Below, piece by piece: positions 34,625 through 44,968 of a stretch of 64,000 nt of DNA. The stretch covers positions 992,001 to 1,056,000 of the forward strand of contig JAJHOH010000001.1 of assembly GCA_021651055.1 (NCBI GenBank), in the 5' to 3' direction. Position numbers and translations under genes: made by a program. Source of the DNA: Candidatus Manganitrophus morganii. GTDB lineage: Bacteria > Nitrospirota > Nitrospiria > SBBL01 > Manganitrophaceae. Under the pieces are notes generated by a model. It did no database searches. It saw only the letters and a list, made by a program, of their open reading frames with translations, and had not been told where the DNA came from. Numbering within the stretch: position 1 is the first letter of the stretch; each line of letters begins with the position of its first letter.

Positions 34625-35113
34625 TTACCTGAAGACCTCGGTCAGAATTTTAATGATCTTTTTGTGAATGAGCTCTTCGGTCACTTCTGTCAGCGGCGCC
34701 TCTCCGGCTGCGCCGGAACGGCCGCTCAGGCCGGGAGAGATCGTGCTTTCGCTAAACCGCGCCCGCTGGGCATGTTTATCGCAGAAAACAGTAAAATAGG
34801 GATACTCATGAGAGGGCCGGAGCGGGTCTCGGCCGACGAGAAAACAGATCGAGATCGAGGCGCCCCGGCGTTTGACGTCATGGGTGATTTCATCTTTACT
34901 CTCGTCAATTCTGTATGAATAGCCTTTTTCCGAGATGTACTTTCCGATCGCCTCCATCGCCGGCTTGATCGTCGTTTTCTGGTGAAGGTAAAACTGGGAC
35001 AAAAACTCCTCTTCCCGGCGCCCTTTTTCCTCTTCAAGCTTCTGTGCGTTGTCTTTCTTTTCTTGGTGCGTCCGAAAAATCGTATCGAGGTTGGATTTGA
35101 TGTCGTCCTTCAT
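34625..35113 (-). CDS. Hypothetical protein with N-terminal coiled coil
   Basis: A 162-residue soluble protein I do not recognise. Residues 1-45 are highly charged and helical (EKKDNAQKLEEEKGRREEEF), likely a coiled coil. A middle region (MEAIGKYISEKGYSYRIDES ... ASISICFLVG) looks like an alpha/beta domain, and the C-terminal 25 residues (EELIHKKIIKILTEVFR) form another helix. No signal or membrane segment. It lies on the same strand as the unknown gene at 35278, about 165 bases apart. Function unknown. Confidence 0.65.
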   Translation of the reverse strand: MKDDIKSNLDTIFRTHQEKKDNAQKLEEEKGRREEEFLSQFYLHQKTTIKPAMEAIGKYISEKGYSYRIDESKDEITHDVKRRGASISICFLVGRDPLRPSHEYPYFTVFCDKHAQRARFSESTISPGLSGRSGAAGEAPLTEVTEELIHKKIIKILTEVFR

Positions 35114-35277
35114 TCGTCTTCTCCGTTGTTTGAGGAGTCACCCGCTGATGAGGAAAATTTCCTCTTCAACCCCCGTCCCCCTCCGGGGAGGGTGAATCTC
35201 TGCGGGAGTCGTTGCAGGTGATTCTAAGACCAATGACAACAACTGTCAATTACGATTATTAAGAACAGATCCTCGAC

Positions 35278-35916
35278 CTATTTTGTCATACGGACGCTTC
35301 TCCACAAAGCCCCCAAACCCTTTGATTCAATCTCCTCCGGCTCGCTGCCGGAGCGGCCGTTCCCCGCAATGGCGCGGCCCAGCGCGTAGACGGCGCGCCC
35401 AATAATGAGATAGGTAGCGGCAAACAGGAGCAGATCGACCGCCTGGTGCTTTACGTCGGCCCGGCGCTGTCCGAACCGGGCACGGAGGCCGTTCCGTTTG
35501 AATTCGCTTAGCACGCCGGTTTCGGTGATCGGGTTGTCCGGCCGACCCCTTAAAAGCGCTCCCAGCCGGCTCTCGATCACATCGACGCGATCGGCGCCCA
35601 GAAGGAGGAGCCAATGCGCCGTCCGTCCTTCGCTGAGCGTATAGGCGTATCGCCGGATCGCCCCGGAGAGCCCTTTCGGCGGGCACGCCGTGCCGAACAC
35701 GGGGGTCAGGAATTTATGCTCGGGCGATTTCTCCCGCGGCCAGCGTTCGACCTGCCGCTCGGGAAAGTCCCAGTGGGCGCCGGTATTCGGGTTGAATTTC
35801 TCTTTCGGAACGGCCGGCCGGTCTTTCGGATCGAGATCGACCCCCCAGCCGGGAATCCGGTTGCGAAGCGCCTCCGTGTCGTATGCGATCTTCGGTTTTT
35901 GCGCGATATATCCCAT
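35278..35916 (-). CDS. Hypothetical protein with a C-terminal membrane helix
   Basis: A 212-residue protein I do not recognise. The N-terminal 70 residues are rich in Pro, Trp and Lys (GWGVDLDPKDRPAVPKEKFN) and look extended; residues about 80-150 are mixed helix (RRYAYTLSEGRTAHWLLLLGADRVDVIE). A single hydrophobic stretch lies near 163-185 (AVDLLLFAATYLIIGRAVYA), so the protein is probably membrane-attached. It is 30 bases downstream of the alcohol dehydrogenase gene on the same strand and is likely co-transcribed with it. A link to that enzyme is only suggested by position. Confidence 0.65.
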   Translation of the reverse strand: MGYIAQKPKIAYDTEALRNRIPGWGVDLDPKDRPAVPKEKFNPNTGAHWDFPERQVERWPREKSPEHKFLTPVFGTACPPKGLSGAIRRYAYTLSEGRTAHWLLLLGADRVDVIESRLGALLRGRPDNPITETGVLSEFKRNGLRARFGQRRADVKHQAVDLLLFAATYLIIGRAVYALGRAIAGNGRSGSEPEEIESKGLGALWRSVRMTK

Positions 35917-35946
35917 GACCCTCTCCTTTTATCTTCTCTATTCTGT

Positions 35947-37104
35947 CTATGCTGCTTGAGCTTGAGGTTGAATCAACGGTTTGATGCAGTTGTCGAGCTT
36001 GCTCGAGAAAATGTGGTAGCCTTCGGCGATTTCTTCGAGCGGGATGCGGTGCGTCACAATCTCGCTCGGCTTGAGGACGCCGTTCCGGACATGTTCGAAG
36101 AGGCGCGGCCAATGCCGCTTGACGCTGCATTGGTTCGTCCGAATCGTCAGCCCTTTGTTCATCGCATCTCCGAATTTGACGGCGGAGAAAAGCGGGCCGT
36201 AGCCCCCGATCGCCGACACGTTGCCGGCTTTTCGTACGGAGTCGATCGCCCAATTGAGCGCCACCGGCGAGCCCCCCTGCAGCTTCATCTTGCTCGACGT
36301 CAGCACCTGGAAGAAGCTTCCGTCCGATTCACACCCGACGGCGTCGATGCAGAGGTCCGCGCCGAGGAAGTCGGTCATCTTTTTGATATGCATCACGATG
36401 TCGTCGTGCTCGGTAAAATTGATCGTCTCGGCCTGCGCAAACGTCTGGGCCTTTTCAAGGCGATAATCGAGATGATCGACGACGATCACGCGGCCGGCCC
36501 CCATCAGCCATGAAGATTTGGCGGCGAAGAGCCCGACGGGACCGGCGCCGAAGACGACGACCACGTCGCCCTCTTTGATGTCGCCCAGCTCGGCCGCGAA
36601 ATATCCCGTGGGACAGGCGTCGGTGAGCAGGACCGCGTCCTCTTCATCCATCCACTCCGGAATCTTGCTCGGGCCGACGTCGGCGAACGGCACCCGCACA
36701 TACTCTCCCTGCGCGCCGTCGTACCCGCCCGCGGTATGCGAGTAGCCGTAGATGCCGCCGACGGCGCTCGCGTTCGCGTTCGTGTTGTGGCAGTTGCTGT
36801 AGAGCTCTCTGACGCAGAAGAAACACGAGCCGCAACAGATGTTGAACGGCACCAGAACCCGATCGCCCCGTTGCAGGTTCCGGACCGACGCGCCGATTTC
36901 TTCGACAATGCCGGTGAATTCATGACCGAACGTCATGCCGACGCGCGTGTCGGGCATCATCCCGTGATAAAGGTGAAGATCCGACCCGCAGATCGCCGCG
37001 CGCGTGACCCGGACGATCGCGTCATTCGGATGCTCGATCGACGGCCTCTCCTTCTCCTCCACGCGCACCCGGTAAGGGCCGCGATAAACCATTGCACGCA
37101 TCAT
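35947..37104 (-). CDS. Zinc-dependent alcohol dehydrogenase (formaldehyde-dehydrogenase-like branch)
   Basis: A 385-residue medium-chain dehydrogenase. Start at 37104 (MMRAMVYRGPYRVRVEEKER) has an AGGAG site 8 bases before; the frame extends to 37119 without support. Catalytic zinc ligands appear as CGSDLHLYHG and GHEFTGIVEEIG (Cys and His-Glu); the structural zinc loop is CCGSCFFCVRELYSNC with four cysteines. The Rossmann motif is VVFGAGPVGLFAA. The length and the FVCRELYSNCHNTN loop place it near the glutathione-independent formaldehyde/threonine dehydrogenase branch, but substrate cannot be read from sequence. It heads a two-gene unit with the unknown protein at 35278. Confidence 0.85.
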   Translation of the reverse strand: MMRAMVYRGPYRVRVEEKERPSIEHPNDAIVRVTRAAICGSDLHLYHGMMPDTRVGMTFGHEFTGIVEEIGASVRNLQRGDRVLVPFNICCGSCFFCVRELYSNCHNTNANASAVGGIYGYSHTAGGYDGAQGEYVRVPFADVGPSKIPEWMDEEDAVLLTDACPTGYFAAELGDIKEGDVVVVFGAGPVGLFAAKSSWLMGAGRVIVVDHLDYRLEKAQTFAQAETINFTEHDDIVMHIKKMTDFLGADLCIDAVGCESDGSFFQVLTSSKMKLQGGSPVALNWAIDSVRKAGNVSAIGGYGPLFSAVKFGDAMNKGLTIRTNQCSVKRHWPRLFEHVRNGVLKPSEIVTHRIPLEEIAEGYHIFSSKLDNCIKPLIQPQAQAA

Positions 37105-37415
37105 TATTTCTCCTCGCAAGATTTTTAGATTCAGGACCCGTTCCGCAAGCGACAGGCCGGCTTGAATAGACTTGGGTTCAGTCTAGACCCTTTGAAGAGG
37201 AAATTCAGTAAGCAGGGAAACCATTAAAAAGGGGTATCTCGCCGCGTCATTGCTGAGCGAATGAGCTTTCCGACAGACCGGTCGATCATCCGGATGCGCG
37301 TTGATTTGAGGAAAGATCGCTCCAAGGGAATAATAAAGAATGATAAAGATGGAAGGAAAGCCGGTATCGCAGGGAAAAGATGGCTTGCGGTTTTGATTGA
37401 TCTATTTCTGTTCAG
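37105..37415. other. Intergenic region between uvrA and the alcohol dehydrogenase
   Basis: About 310 bases; the short forward frame in it is not supported by a family match. It holds the promoter of the dehydrogenase and the 3' end of uvrA transcription, but I see no strong terminator. Confidence 0.4.
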
Positions 37416-40400
37416 TCATTTCTTCAGAAACTCGGCCAAGATCTTCGCCGTATGCGATCCGTTGCGGGCGCGGATGATCTTCTCCGGCGGTCCCGCCGCG
37501 ACGATCCGGCCGCCGCCGTCCCCCCCCTCCGGCCCCAGGTCGATCAGCCAGTCGGCTTCGGCGATGATGTCGAGGTTGTGCTCGATCAGAATGACCGTAT
37601 TGCCCGCCGCCACCAATCGGTGCAACACCCGGATCAGCTTTTCCACGTCGGCCATGTGCAGGCCGATCGTCGGCTCGTCCAGCACATAAAGCGAATGGGA
37701 AAAGGCCGCCGACTCGGCCTCCACCGGCTTCGCCTTCGCCAGCTCGGTCACCAGCTTGATCCGCTGCGCCTCCCCGCCGGAGAGGGTCGGGCTCTGCTGA
37801 CCCAGGGTCAAGTAGCCGAGGCCGACATCCTGAAGCAGCCGCAGGGCGTGGTGAATCCGGGCGTGGGCGGTGAAGAATTCGGCCGCTTCATCGACGCTCA
37901 TGGCGAGCACTTCGCTGATGTTCTTCTCTTTGAAGCGGACCAGCATCGTTTCGGGGGTGAAGCGGGCGCCGACGCAGACCTCGCAGGCGACCGTCACGTC
38001 CGGAAGGAAGCTCATCTCGATCTTCCGCGCCCCCTGCCCCTCGCACCCTTCGCACCGTCCCCCCTTCACGTTGAACGAAAACCGGCTCGGACCGTAGCCG
38101 CGCATCCGGGCTTCCGGGGTCGCGGCGAAGAGGCGGCGGATCTCGTCCCAAAATCCGACGTAGGTCGCGGGACAGGAGCGAGGGGTCTTTCCAATCGGCG
38201 TTTGGTCGACTTCGAGGACGTTTCGGACCGACTCCCAACCGCGGATCTCATCGCACCCGGCGAGACCCGGCGCGCCGCGGCCCCGCTTGGCGGCGAGAAG
38301 GTGTCTCAGATTGTCGTGCAGGACACTCCGGACCAGGGTGCTCTTGCCGCTGCCGCTCACGCCGGTAACGCAGACGAGCCGACGGAGCGGAAGATCGATC
38401 TTGAGATTTTTCAGATTGTTCAACCGGGCGCCGACGATCGTCAGGCGCGGCTCCCCCGCGTTGAGCGGCGGCCTCCGCTCGATCAACGGATGCCGGAGCG
38501 GCTCGGCCAGAAATTTCCCGGTGACCGATTCGGGATGACGCATCAACTCTTTCACGGAACCCTGGGCCACCACATGCCCGCCGTTGCGTCCGGCGCCGGG
38601 ACCGAGATCGACCACATACTCCGCGCGGCGGATCGTCTCCTCGTCATGCTCGACCACCACCACGGTATTCCCCTTCGCTTCGAGCGCGTGGAGGGTGTCG
38701 AGCAATAGGCGGTTGTCGCGCGGATGGAGGCCGATCGTCGGCTCATCGAGGATGTAGCAGACGCCGCGCAGGTTCGATCCGAGCTGCGAGGCAAGGCGAA
38801 TCCGCTGGGCCTCGCCGCCGGAGAGGGTCGGCGCCGCCCGATCGAGCGAAAGATAGCCGAGGCCGACCTGCTTTAAAAACGCCAGACGGGATCGGATCTC
38901 CGCCAGAAGATCCCGGGCGATCTCCGCTTCCCGTCCCTTTAGCTTGAGATCACGGAAAAACCGCTCCGCCGCTTCAACCGGAAGGGCGGCCATCTCGGCG
39001 ATATTTTCATTTCGGAAACGGACGGCGAGCGCCTCCGGGCAGAGGCGCTTCCCCTCACAGGCGGGGCAGGTCGCTTCGGCCCCTTCCCACCAGGCGTTCC
39101 ACCAGATCTCCTCCCCCGTCTGCTCCTGATCGAACCCCGGAAGGACGATTCCCGTTCCATAACAGCGCCCGCACCAGCCGTGCTTCGAGTTGTAGGAGAA
39201 CAGGCGCGGATCGAGCTCGGCGAAGCTGCGGCCGCAGCGGGCGCAGGCCCGCTTGATCGAGAAAATTTTCTCGGAGGGGGCGATCTGGACGACCCCCTTC
39301 CCGAACGCCAACGCGCGGGTCAGCAGCGCGCGCAGCGCGGCCTCCGCCGACGGCTGGACCTTGATCTCGCCGATCGGCAATTCAATGTTGTGCTCCTTGA
39401 ACCGGTCGAGCCGCGGCCACGGCGCAACCGGCGTCATCACCCCGTCGACCCGAAGCTGTGTAAAACCTTTCGCCTCCGCCCACTTCGCCAGGTCGGTGTA
39501 ATAGCCTTTCCGGGCCACGACGAGCGGCGCCAGCAGACTGATCCGTTTCCCGCGTTCATCGCGCATCAATCGGGCCAGGATCGCTTCCGGCGTCTGCTGC
39601 TCGATCTCGATATCGCAATCGGGACACGATTGCGTCCCGAGCTTCACGAAGAGGAGCCGGAGAAAATGGTAAATCTCGGTCATCGTCGCGACGGTGCTCT
39701 TCCGTCCCCCGCGGCTGGTCCGCTGCTCGATCGCCACCGTCGGCGGGATGCCGAAGATCGCATCGACGTCGGGCCGGGAGGAGGGCTGGACGAACTGCCG
39801 GGCGTAAGCGTTGAGCGATTCGAGATACCGCCGCTGCCCCTCCCCGAAAAGAATATCGAACGCCAGCGTGCTCTTGCCGCTCCCGCTCACCCCGGTGATG
39901 ACGGTGAACCGGTCGCGCGGAATTTCGACATCGACCCCCTTCAGGTTGTGCTCCCGCGCGTTATGGATCCGGATCACATCGTTCTTTCCCGATCGATTCG
40001 CGCGGCGCGCCGGACGGGCCGACGGCACGACCGAGACGACCGCCTGCGCATACGCTTTCAAAGCGACACCGGTGTGGCTCCGGTCGCACTTGGCGACTTC
40101 CTCCGGCGTCCCGGCGCAGACAATCTCCCCACCGGCATCGCCCCCCTCGGGACCGAGATCGATGATCCAATCCGACGCGCGGATCACATCGAGGTTATGC
40201 TCGATCACCACCAGCGAATGTCCCTCGGCGAGCAGCCGCCGAAAAGCGCCGAGGAGCTTGGCGATGTCGTGAAAGTGGAGTCCGGTCGTCGGCTCATCGA
40301 AAAGGAAGAGAAGTCCTGTTTCACCCGCTTTTCCGCCGTGGGCTTCGGCGAGAAACCCGGCGAGCTTCAGCCGTTGCGCCTCGCCGCCGCTCAAGGTCGG

Positions 40401-42929
40401 AACCGGCTGGCCGAGCCGAAGGTAATCGAGCCCGACCGCCTGGAGCGGCTCCAACGATCGGGCGACCTCGACATCGCCCGCAAAAAAAGCGAGCGCTTCG
40501 GAGACGGTCATTTCGAGCACATCGGCAATCGACTTAAGCGCCCCCTTCTCGGGGGCGTTCGACGGGGCCACCTTCACCTCCAACACTTCCGGCCGGTAGC
40601 GGCGGCCGTCGCAGTCGGGACAGCGAAGGTAGACATCGCTCAAGAACTGCATCTCGACATGCTCGAAGCCGCAGCCGGCGCAGGTCGGGCAGCGCCCCGT
40701 CCCCGCGTTGAAGCTGAAGGTCGATGCCAGATAGCCCCGCTCGCGCGAGAGCGGCTCGGCGGCAAAGGCTTTGCGGATCGCCTCAAACGCCCCGACGTAG
40801 CTCGCCGGGTTGGAGCGGGTCGTCCGCCCAATCGGCGATTGGTCGACGAGGACCACGTCGCGGATCTGCTCATGGCCCCGGAGCGCCCGGTGCCGGCCCG
40901 CCGGTTCGGTCGGCTTCCCCTTGATTTTGCGGAGCGCCCGATAACAGACATCCTGCAGGAGGGTCGATTTTCCCGAGCCGCTCACCCCGGTCAAACAAAC
41001 CAGCCGCCCCAGCGGGATCTTCACATCGACGTTTTTCAGATTATTTTCCGCCGCCCCCACGATCTCAAGCGACGCGGATGCCGGCGGCTTCGGGGCCCGA
41101 TCTGCTTCCGACGCGACGGCGCGTTTTCCGGTGAGGTATTCGGCGGTGAGAGAGCGGCGCGCCCGCAGCAGTTGTCCGGGGGTGCCGAAGAAGACGATCT
41201 CTCCGCCCCGCTCCCCCGGCCCCGGCCCCAAATCGAGAATCCGGTCGGCGGCAAGCATCACCTGCGGGTCGTGCTCCACGACGATTAGCGAATTTCCGGC
41301 GTCGCGAAGGCGTTGGAGGACACCGATCACCCGTCCCATGTCGCGCGGGTGCAGCCCGATGCTCGGCTCGTCGAGGACGAAGAGGGTGTTGACGAGCGAC
41401 GTGCCGAGGGCGGTCGTCAGATTGATCCGCTGGACTTCGCCGCCGGAGAGGGTCCGCGACTGGCGGTCGAGGGAGAGATAGCCGAGCCCGACCTCGACGA
41501 GATAACGGAGGCGTGTCCGGATTTCTTTGAGGAGGAGATCGGTCGCTTCATCCAACGGCGCCGGAAGCTGAAGCCGGTCGAAAAAACCGGCGCAGCGCTC
41601 GATCGGGAGGAGCATGACGTCATGGATCGTCAGCCCCGGAAGCGCGGCGAAGGCCGCGGTATCGATCGAGACGGAGGCCGGCTTGAACCGGCGCTCGGGC
41701 GGAAGCGCCCGATCGGCATCTTCCCCGGTCCCGATCCGCCAGAGGAGGGGGTCGGGTTTGAGCCGGGCGCCGAGGCAATCGGCGCAGGGAAGATAGGCGC
41801 GGTACTTCGAGAGAAGGACCCGGATGTGCATCTTGTAGCTCTTCGTCTCCAGCCACCGGAAAAACCGGCGCACGCCGTACCACTTTTTATCCTCCCACTC
41901 CCCCTCTCCTTCGATCACCCACCGTTTCTCCTCTTCGCCGAGCTGTCGCCAAGGGGTGTCGATCGGAATCCCGCGGCGGCGCGCGAGCCGGATCAGATCC
42001 TCCTGGCACTCGCGGTTGCTCTCGGTCTGCCAGGGGCGGACCGCCCCCTGTGCGAGGCTCTTCCCTTCATCGGGGATGACGAGGCCGTCGTCGATCCCCA
42101 TTGTCCGGCCGAAGCCGCGGCAGGCGTCGCAGGCGCCGATCGGCGAATTGAACGAAAAGAGGCTCGGCGACGGATCGCGATAAACGAGATCGCAGTCGGG
42201 GCAATGGAAGTCGGAAGAAAAGCGACGGGGCGCGCCGGTCTGACCGGCCTCATCGAACGGATAAATCGAAACACGGCCCCGTCCCTGGTGAAGAGAGATC
42301 TCCAGCGCCTCGACCAGGCGGGGGCGGCGATCGGGAGTGAGCCGGACGCGATCGGAAATCACTTCGAGAAGCCCGTTCTGCTCCCGGTGAATCCGCGTGT
42401 AACCCTGTCCGGCGAGCAAGCCCTTCATCTCTTCCGCCGAGAAGTTCTGCGGAATCGGCACGGGGAAAACGATCAACGCCGACAACCCGTTTTCGTCTTT
42501 TGCCAGAAGCTCCTCGGCGATGCTGTCGGCCGTGTCGCGCCGGACGATCCGGCCGCAGCCGCGGCAGTAGAGCCGGGCGGCGCGCGCAAAGAGGAGCTTG
42601 AGGTGGTCGTTCAACTCGGTCATGGTTCCAACCGTTGAGCGCGAGGTCCGGACCGGGTTGGTCTGATCGATCGCGATCGCCGGCGGAATCCCTTCGATCC
42701 GGTCGGTCCGGGGCTTGTCCATCCGGTCGAGAAACTGCCGGGCGTACGGCGAGAAAGTTTCGACGTAGCGGCGCTGCCCCTCGGCATAAATCGTATCGAA
42801 CGCGAGCGACGATTTCCCCGAGCCGCTCACCCCGGTAACGACGATCAATTCGTTGAGCGGAAGCTCCAGTTCAAGCCCCTTCAGATTGTTCTGCCGGGCC
42901 CCTTTGATGGAGATAAAATCTTTCGACAT
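37416..42929 (-). CDS. uvrA: Double-length excinuclease ABC subunit A (fused UvrA-UvrA)
   Basis: A 1837-residue protein, about twice the usual 940. It has four Walker A motifs ([13 protein letters not shown] near 33, [39 protein letters not shown]) and four signatures ([44 protein letters not shown]). Each half has both zinc modules, for example [20 protein letters not shown]...CDAC and [17 protein letters not shown]...CEVC, and each half starts with its own UvrB/DNA-binding entry ([14 protein letters not shown] and [14 protein letters not shown]). The halves differ clearly, so the duplication is old. UvrA finds DNA lesions and loads UvrB; an intramolecular dimer of this type is known from chlamydiae. 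Whether a normal uvrA exists elsewhere cannot be seen. Confidence 0.93.
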   Translation of the reverse strand: MSKDFISIKGARQNNLKGLELELPLNELIVVTGVSGSGKSSLAFDTIYAEGQRRYVETFSPYARQFLDRMDKPRTDRIEGIPPAIAIDQTNPVRTSRSTVGTMTELNDHLKLLFARAARLYCRGCGRIVRRDTADSIAEELLAKDENGLSALIVFPVPIPQNFSAEEMKGLLAGQGYTRIHREQNGLLEVISDRVRLTPDRRPRLVEALEISLHQGRGRVSIYPFDEAGQTGAPRRFSSDFHCPDCDLVYRDPSPSLFSFNSPIGACDACRGFGRTMGIDDGLVIPDEGKSLAQGAVRPWQTESNRECQEDLIRLARRRGIPIDTPWRQLGEEEKRWVIEGEGEWEDKKWYGVRRFFRWLETKSYKMHIRVLLSKYRAYLPCADCLGARLKPDPLLWRIGTGEDADRALPPERRFKPASVSIDTAAFAALPGLTIHDVMLLPIERCAGFFDRLQLPAPLDEATDLLLKEIRTRLRYLVEVGLGYLSLDRQSRTLSGGEVQRINLTTALGTSLVNTLFVLDEPSIGLHPRDMGRVIGVLQRLRDAGNSLIVVEHDPQVMLAADRILDLGPGPGERGGEIVFFGTPGQLLRARRSLTAEYLTGKRAVASEADRAPKPPASASLEIVGAAENNLKNVDVKIPLGRLVCLTGVSGSGKSTLLQDVCYRALRKIKGKPTEPAGRHRALRGHEQIRDVVLVDQSPIGRTTRSNPASYVGAFEAIRKAFAAEPLSRERGYLASTFSFNAGTGRCPTCAGCGFEHVEMQFLSDVYLRCPDCDGRRYRPEVLEVKVAPSNAPEKGALKSIADVLEMTVSEALAFFAGDVEVARSLEPLQAVGLDYLRLGQPVPTLSGGEAQRLKLAGFLAEAHGGKAGETGLLFLFDEPTTGLHFHDIAKLLGAFRRLLAEGHSLVVIEHNLDVIRASDWIIDLGPEGGDAGGEIVCAGTPEEVAKCDRSHTGVALKAYAQAVVSVVPSARPARRANRSGKNDVIRIHNAREHNLKGVDVEIPRDRFTVITGVSGSGKSTLAFDILFGEGQRRYLESLNAYARQFVQPSSRPDVDAIFGIPPTVAIEQRTSRGGRKSTVATMTEIYHFLRLLFVKLGTQSCPDCDIEIEQQTPEAILARLMRDERGKRISLLAPLVVARKGYYTDLAKWAEAKGFTQLRVDGVMTPVAPWPRLDRFKEHNIELPIGEIKVQPSAEAALRALLTRALAFGKGVVQIAPSEKIFSIKRACARCGRSFAELDPRLFSYNSKHGWCGRCYGTGIVLPGFDQEQTGEEIWWNAWWEGAEATCPACEGKRLCPEALAVRFRNENIAEMAALPVEAAERFFRDLKLKGREAEIARDLLAEIRSRLAFLKQVGLGYLSLDRAAPTLSGGEAQRIRLASQLGSNLRGVCYILDEPTIGLHPRDNRLLLDTLHALEAKGNTVVVVEHDEETIRRAEYVVDLGPGAGRNGGHVVAQGSVKELMRHPESVTGKFLAEPLRHPLIERRPPLNAGEPRLTIVGARLNNLKNLKIDLPLRRLVCVTGVSGSGKSTLVRSVLHDNLRHLLAAKRGRGAPGLAGCDEIRGWESVRNVLEVDQTPIGKTPRSCPATYVGFWDEIRRLFAATPEARMRGYGPSRFSFNVKGGRCEGCEGQGARKIEMSFLPDVTVACEVCVGARFTPETMLVRFKEKNISEVLAMSVDEAAEFFTAHARIHHALRLLQDVGLGYLTLGQQSPTLSGGEAQRIKLVTELAKAKPVEAESAAFSHSLYVLDEPTIGLHMADVEKLIRVLHRLVAAGNTVILIEHNLDIIAEADWLIDLGPEGGDGGGRIVAAGPPEKIIRARNGSHTAKILAEFLKK

Positions 42930-43034
42930 GTGTCATCTTTAATGAAAAGGAGGCGCTGCCATCCGCGCCAAACGAACGTTGCATCTTATCACGATTCGCA
43001 TCCGGAAACACGGGGGTGGAAGTCATTAAGGTGA

Positions 43035-44216
43035 TCAGAAAATCGGTCGGACTCGCCCGGTGCCTGCCATCCAAATCCCCTTCAAGCAGCTCTCCAGGGC
43101 CGGCTCTTCGGCCGTGGTCACCAGGATCGCGGCCGGAACGTTTTCCCAGTGCCGCAGGTCCGGTTCGATGGTTTTTCGAACCACCCCCGGAGATTCTTTT
43201 ATCATCTCAAAACCACTCTCGATCGCCCCCCGGCACAAATCACCATGGCCCTTCATCCACGCATCCAAGGCGCATCCCCCCACCGCGAGGCCGGTCCCGA
43301 ATGCAAAGGTGGTCGCGCCGTAGACGAGTCCCACCGGAAGCCGAACCCAGCTCTGAAGGTTTAAAAGGGGGTGATAATCGTGATGATACCTCCCCGCGAT
43401 CTTATCAAACCAACTCTCCGTGGAAAGCCGGACCCCGGTGTCGGAGGCGCAATCTTCGAGGAAGCCCAAAGCCGGGTAGATGGCGAAATAACCGCCGGTC
43501 GAATCGATCCATTTCACTTTCCATTCGATCTTCGGAAAGAAATCGACGGCATAGACCTTCCACTCCGACCGAAGCGCTTCCCTCCGATCGATCGCTTCCA
43601 TTCGCCGCATCGCGAAGGCGCCGATCGTCTCATCGACATTCTTTTGCAGGCGCAGGCGGCTCCAATCGACCCGAGATTCCGGGACCTCGCCCAGCCGCTC
43701 CCAGAGCACCGCTTGAAGCAAGATGTTCACCGGGTCTTCCCCGAAATTGTAAAGCCGGGTCATCAGCTCATGATCGAGCCGCCTCAGCTCCACCTTCGCC
43801 GCTTCGGTTTGGCCGAGCTGCCCGTAGCTTGCCGCAAGAAGGAAAGAGAAAAAAGCGCGCTCGTGACTTTCCAAAACATAGTCGATCAAGGTCCCATCGG
43901 GGAAAAAAAGATTGCCGGTCTCTCTGACAATCGAAAAGGTCTTTTGGCGATAGGCGCTCTGGGCCCTTGGACCGTACTGAATGACCTTCTCATAGCAGCG
44001 ATTGTAATAGGCCTGCGCGATCAGATTGAGGGTCTCGATCCGGTTTTGGAAGTCGATTCGATGATCGATCTCACGGCATAAAGACTGATCGGCCGATTGA
44101 AGTTCATACAGACCGTTTCCGTGCCGGCTTTGGCAGCCGTACCCAACGAATAAGAAGAGAATCAGATAGGAAAGAGCGAATCGACCCGGCTTCAGCAATA
44201 ACGGCCTCCCCGTCAC
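43035..44216 (-). CDS. Lipoprotein of unknown function (COG3014-like)
   Basis: A 393-residue lipoprotein with a GTG start, hydrophobic N terminus and lipobox FVGYGC (Cys28). Residues 40-170 are helical with a repeat-like look (IDFQNRIETLNLIAQAYYNR, FFSFLLAASYGQLGQTEAAK), similar to TPR-like envelope lipoproteins (COG3014). A second part (about 240-393) contains WKVYAVDFFPKIEWK and a hydrophobic segment LPVGLVYGATTFAFGTGLAV that may insert in a membrane. It sits 105 bases upstream of uvrA on the same strand, but function links are unlikely. It is divergent from the CBS gene. Confidence 0.65.
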   Translation of the reverse strand: MTGRPLLLKPGRFALSYLILFLFVGYGCQSRHGNGLYELQSADQSLCREIDHRIDFQNRIETLNLIAQAYYNRCYEKVIQYGPRAQSAYRQKTFSIVRETGNLFFPDGTLIDYVLESHERAFFSFLLAASYGQLGQTEAAKVELRRLDHELMTRLYNFGEDPVNILLQAVLWERLGEVPESRVDWSRLRLQKNVDETIGAFAMRRMEAIDRREALRSEWKVYAVDFFPKIEWKVKWIDSTGGYFAIYPALGFLEDCASDTGVRLSTESWFDKIAGRYHHDYHPLLNLQSWVRLPVGLVYGATTFAFGTGLAVGGCALDAWMKGHGDLCRGAIESGFEMIKESPGVVRKTIEPDLRHWENVPAAILVTTAEEPALESCLKGIWMAGTGRVRPIF

Positions 44217-44300
44217 ATGATTTGGAGAATTCTAGCCGGAGGTGCGCCGAAGTTCAATCTTTATCTACCTCTTTTTTGGAAGGGTAATCCCTTTGAACTA

Positions 44301-44331
44301 TTGACTCGCTGATAGGCCTCCCCTTTATACT
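44301..44331 (+). promoter_or_regulatory. Sigma-70-type promoter of the CBS gene
   Basis: TTGACT (44301-44306) and TATACT (44326-44331) are both close to consensus with 19-base spacing; an alternative -10, TTTATA (44324), gives 17. Transcription would begin near 44338, leaving about 120 bases of leader that contains the hairpin at 44356-44418. Confidence 0.55.
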
Positions 44332-44355
44332 GATATTGAAGCGATCATTCGCTAT

Positions 44356-44425
44356 GAAGGCCCATCCTCAACCCTCGTTGATTTACCCGCTTCGTGAGGG
44401 TAGATGAAGAGGGCCTTCAATTTTT
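44356..44425 (+). terminator. Leader hairpin with T run before the CBS gene
   Basis: GAAGGCCC (44356-44363) pairs with GGGCCTTC (44411-44418), and inside it ACCCTC (44371-44376) pairs with GAGGGT (44396-44401). AATTTTT follows. It lies between the promoter and the CBS start, so it may be an attenuator; alternatively it ends transcription from another source. Confidence 0.5.
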
Positions 44426-44458
44426 GAATTCATCTGAGTCTAATGATAGGAGGAAAAA

Positions 44459-44890
44459 ATGAAGTGTAAAGATATCATGACGCCCAATCCCAGCTACTGT
44501 TCACCCGAGGAGATCTCGGTTAAAGCGGCCCGGATCATGCGGGATGAAGATGTCGGGATCGTCCCGGTGTGCGAAGAAGACAAAAAGCTCGTCGGGGTGG
44601 TCACCGACCGGGACATCTGCCTGACCGTCGTGGCCGAAGAGAGACACCCGCGGGAGGTGAAGGTCTTAGAGTGTATGAGCGAGGACCTCGTCACCTGCAA
44701 GCCGGAGGACGATGTCCAGAAAGCGGCCGACTTAATGAAGGAGTATCAGGTCCGGCGCATTCCGGTGGTGGATGATCAAGGGCGCATCCTCGGCATGATC
44801 GCGCAGGCCGATATCGCCCTCAAAGTCGGAAAACCGGAAGAGGTCACCGAGACCGTTCAAGAGATCTCCAAGCCGAGCAAAGCGGCATAA
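44459..44890 (+). CDS. Two-CBS-domain protein
   Basis: A 143-residue protein made of two CBS domains and a short tail: MTPNPSYCSPEEISVKAARI ... VGVVTDRDICLTVV (about 7-65) and MSEDLVTCKPEDDVQKAADL ... RRIPVVDDQGRILGMIAQADIA (about 73-125). Such stand-alone pairs bind adenine nucleotides and tune partner enzymes or channels. A strong AGGAGG site precedes the ATG. It has its own promoter and terminator. The partner is unknown. Confidence 0.9.
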   Translation: MKCKDIMTPNPSYCSPEEISVKAARIMRDEDVGIVPVCEEDKKLVGVVTDRDICLTVVAEERHPREVKVLECMSEDLVTCKPEDDVQKAADLMKEYQVRRIPVVDDQGRILGMIAQADIALKVGKPEEVTETVQEISKPSKAA

Positions 44891-44913
44891 CTGTTTTCAT
44901 TGAGTCCTCACAA

Positions 44914-44948
44914 AAAGAGGGTGCGGAAAAAATTTCCGCACCCTCTTT
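44914..44948. terminator. Bidirectional terminator between CBS and PEP-CTERM genes
   Basis: A perfect 16-bp stem, AAAGAGGGTGCGGAAA (44914-44929) with its complement at 44933-44948. A and T runs on the arms let it act for the forward CBS gene and for the reverse PEP-CTERM gene that ends at 44969. Confidence 0.9.
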
Positions 44949-44968
44949 GAACGACCTGCCCGTCCGGA

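Noticed and set aside
39180-41288. Forward 702-codon frame opposite uvrA
   Set aside because: Shadow of the reverse UvrA frame, with arginine-rich composition and no motif; UvrA ATPase signatures cover the same DNA.
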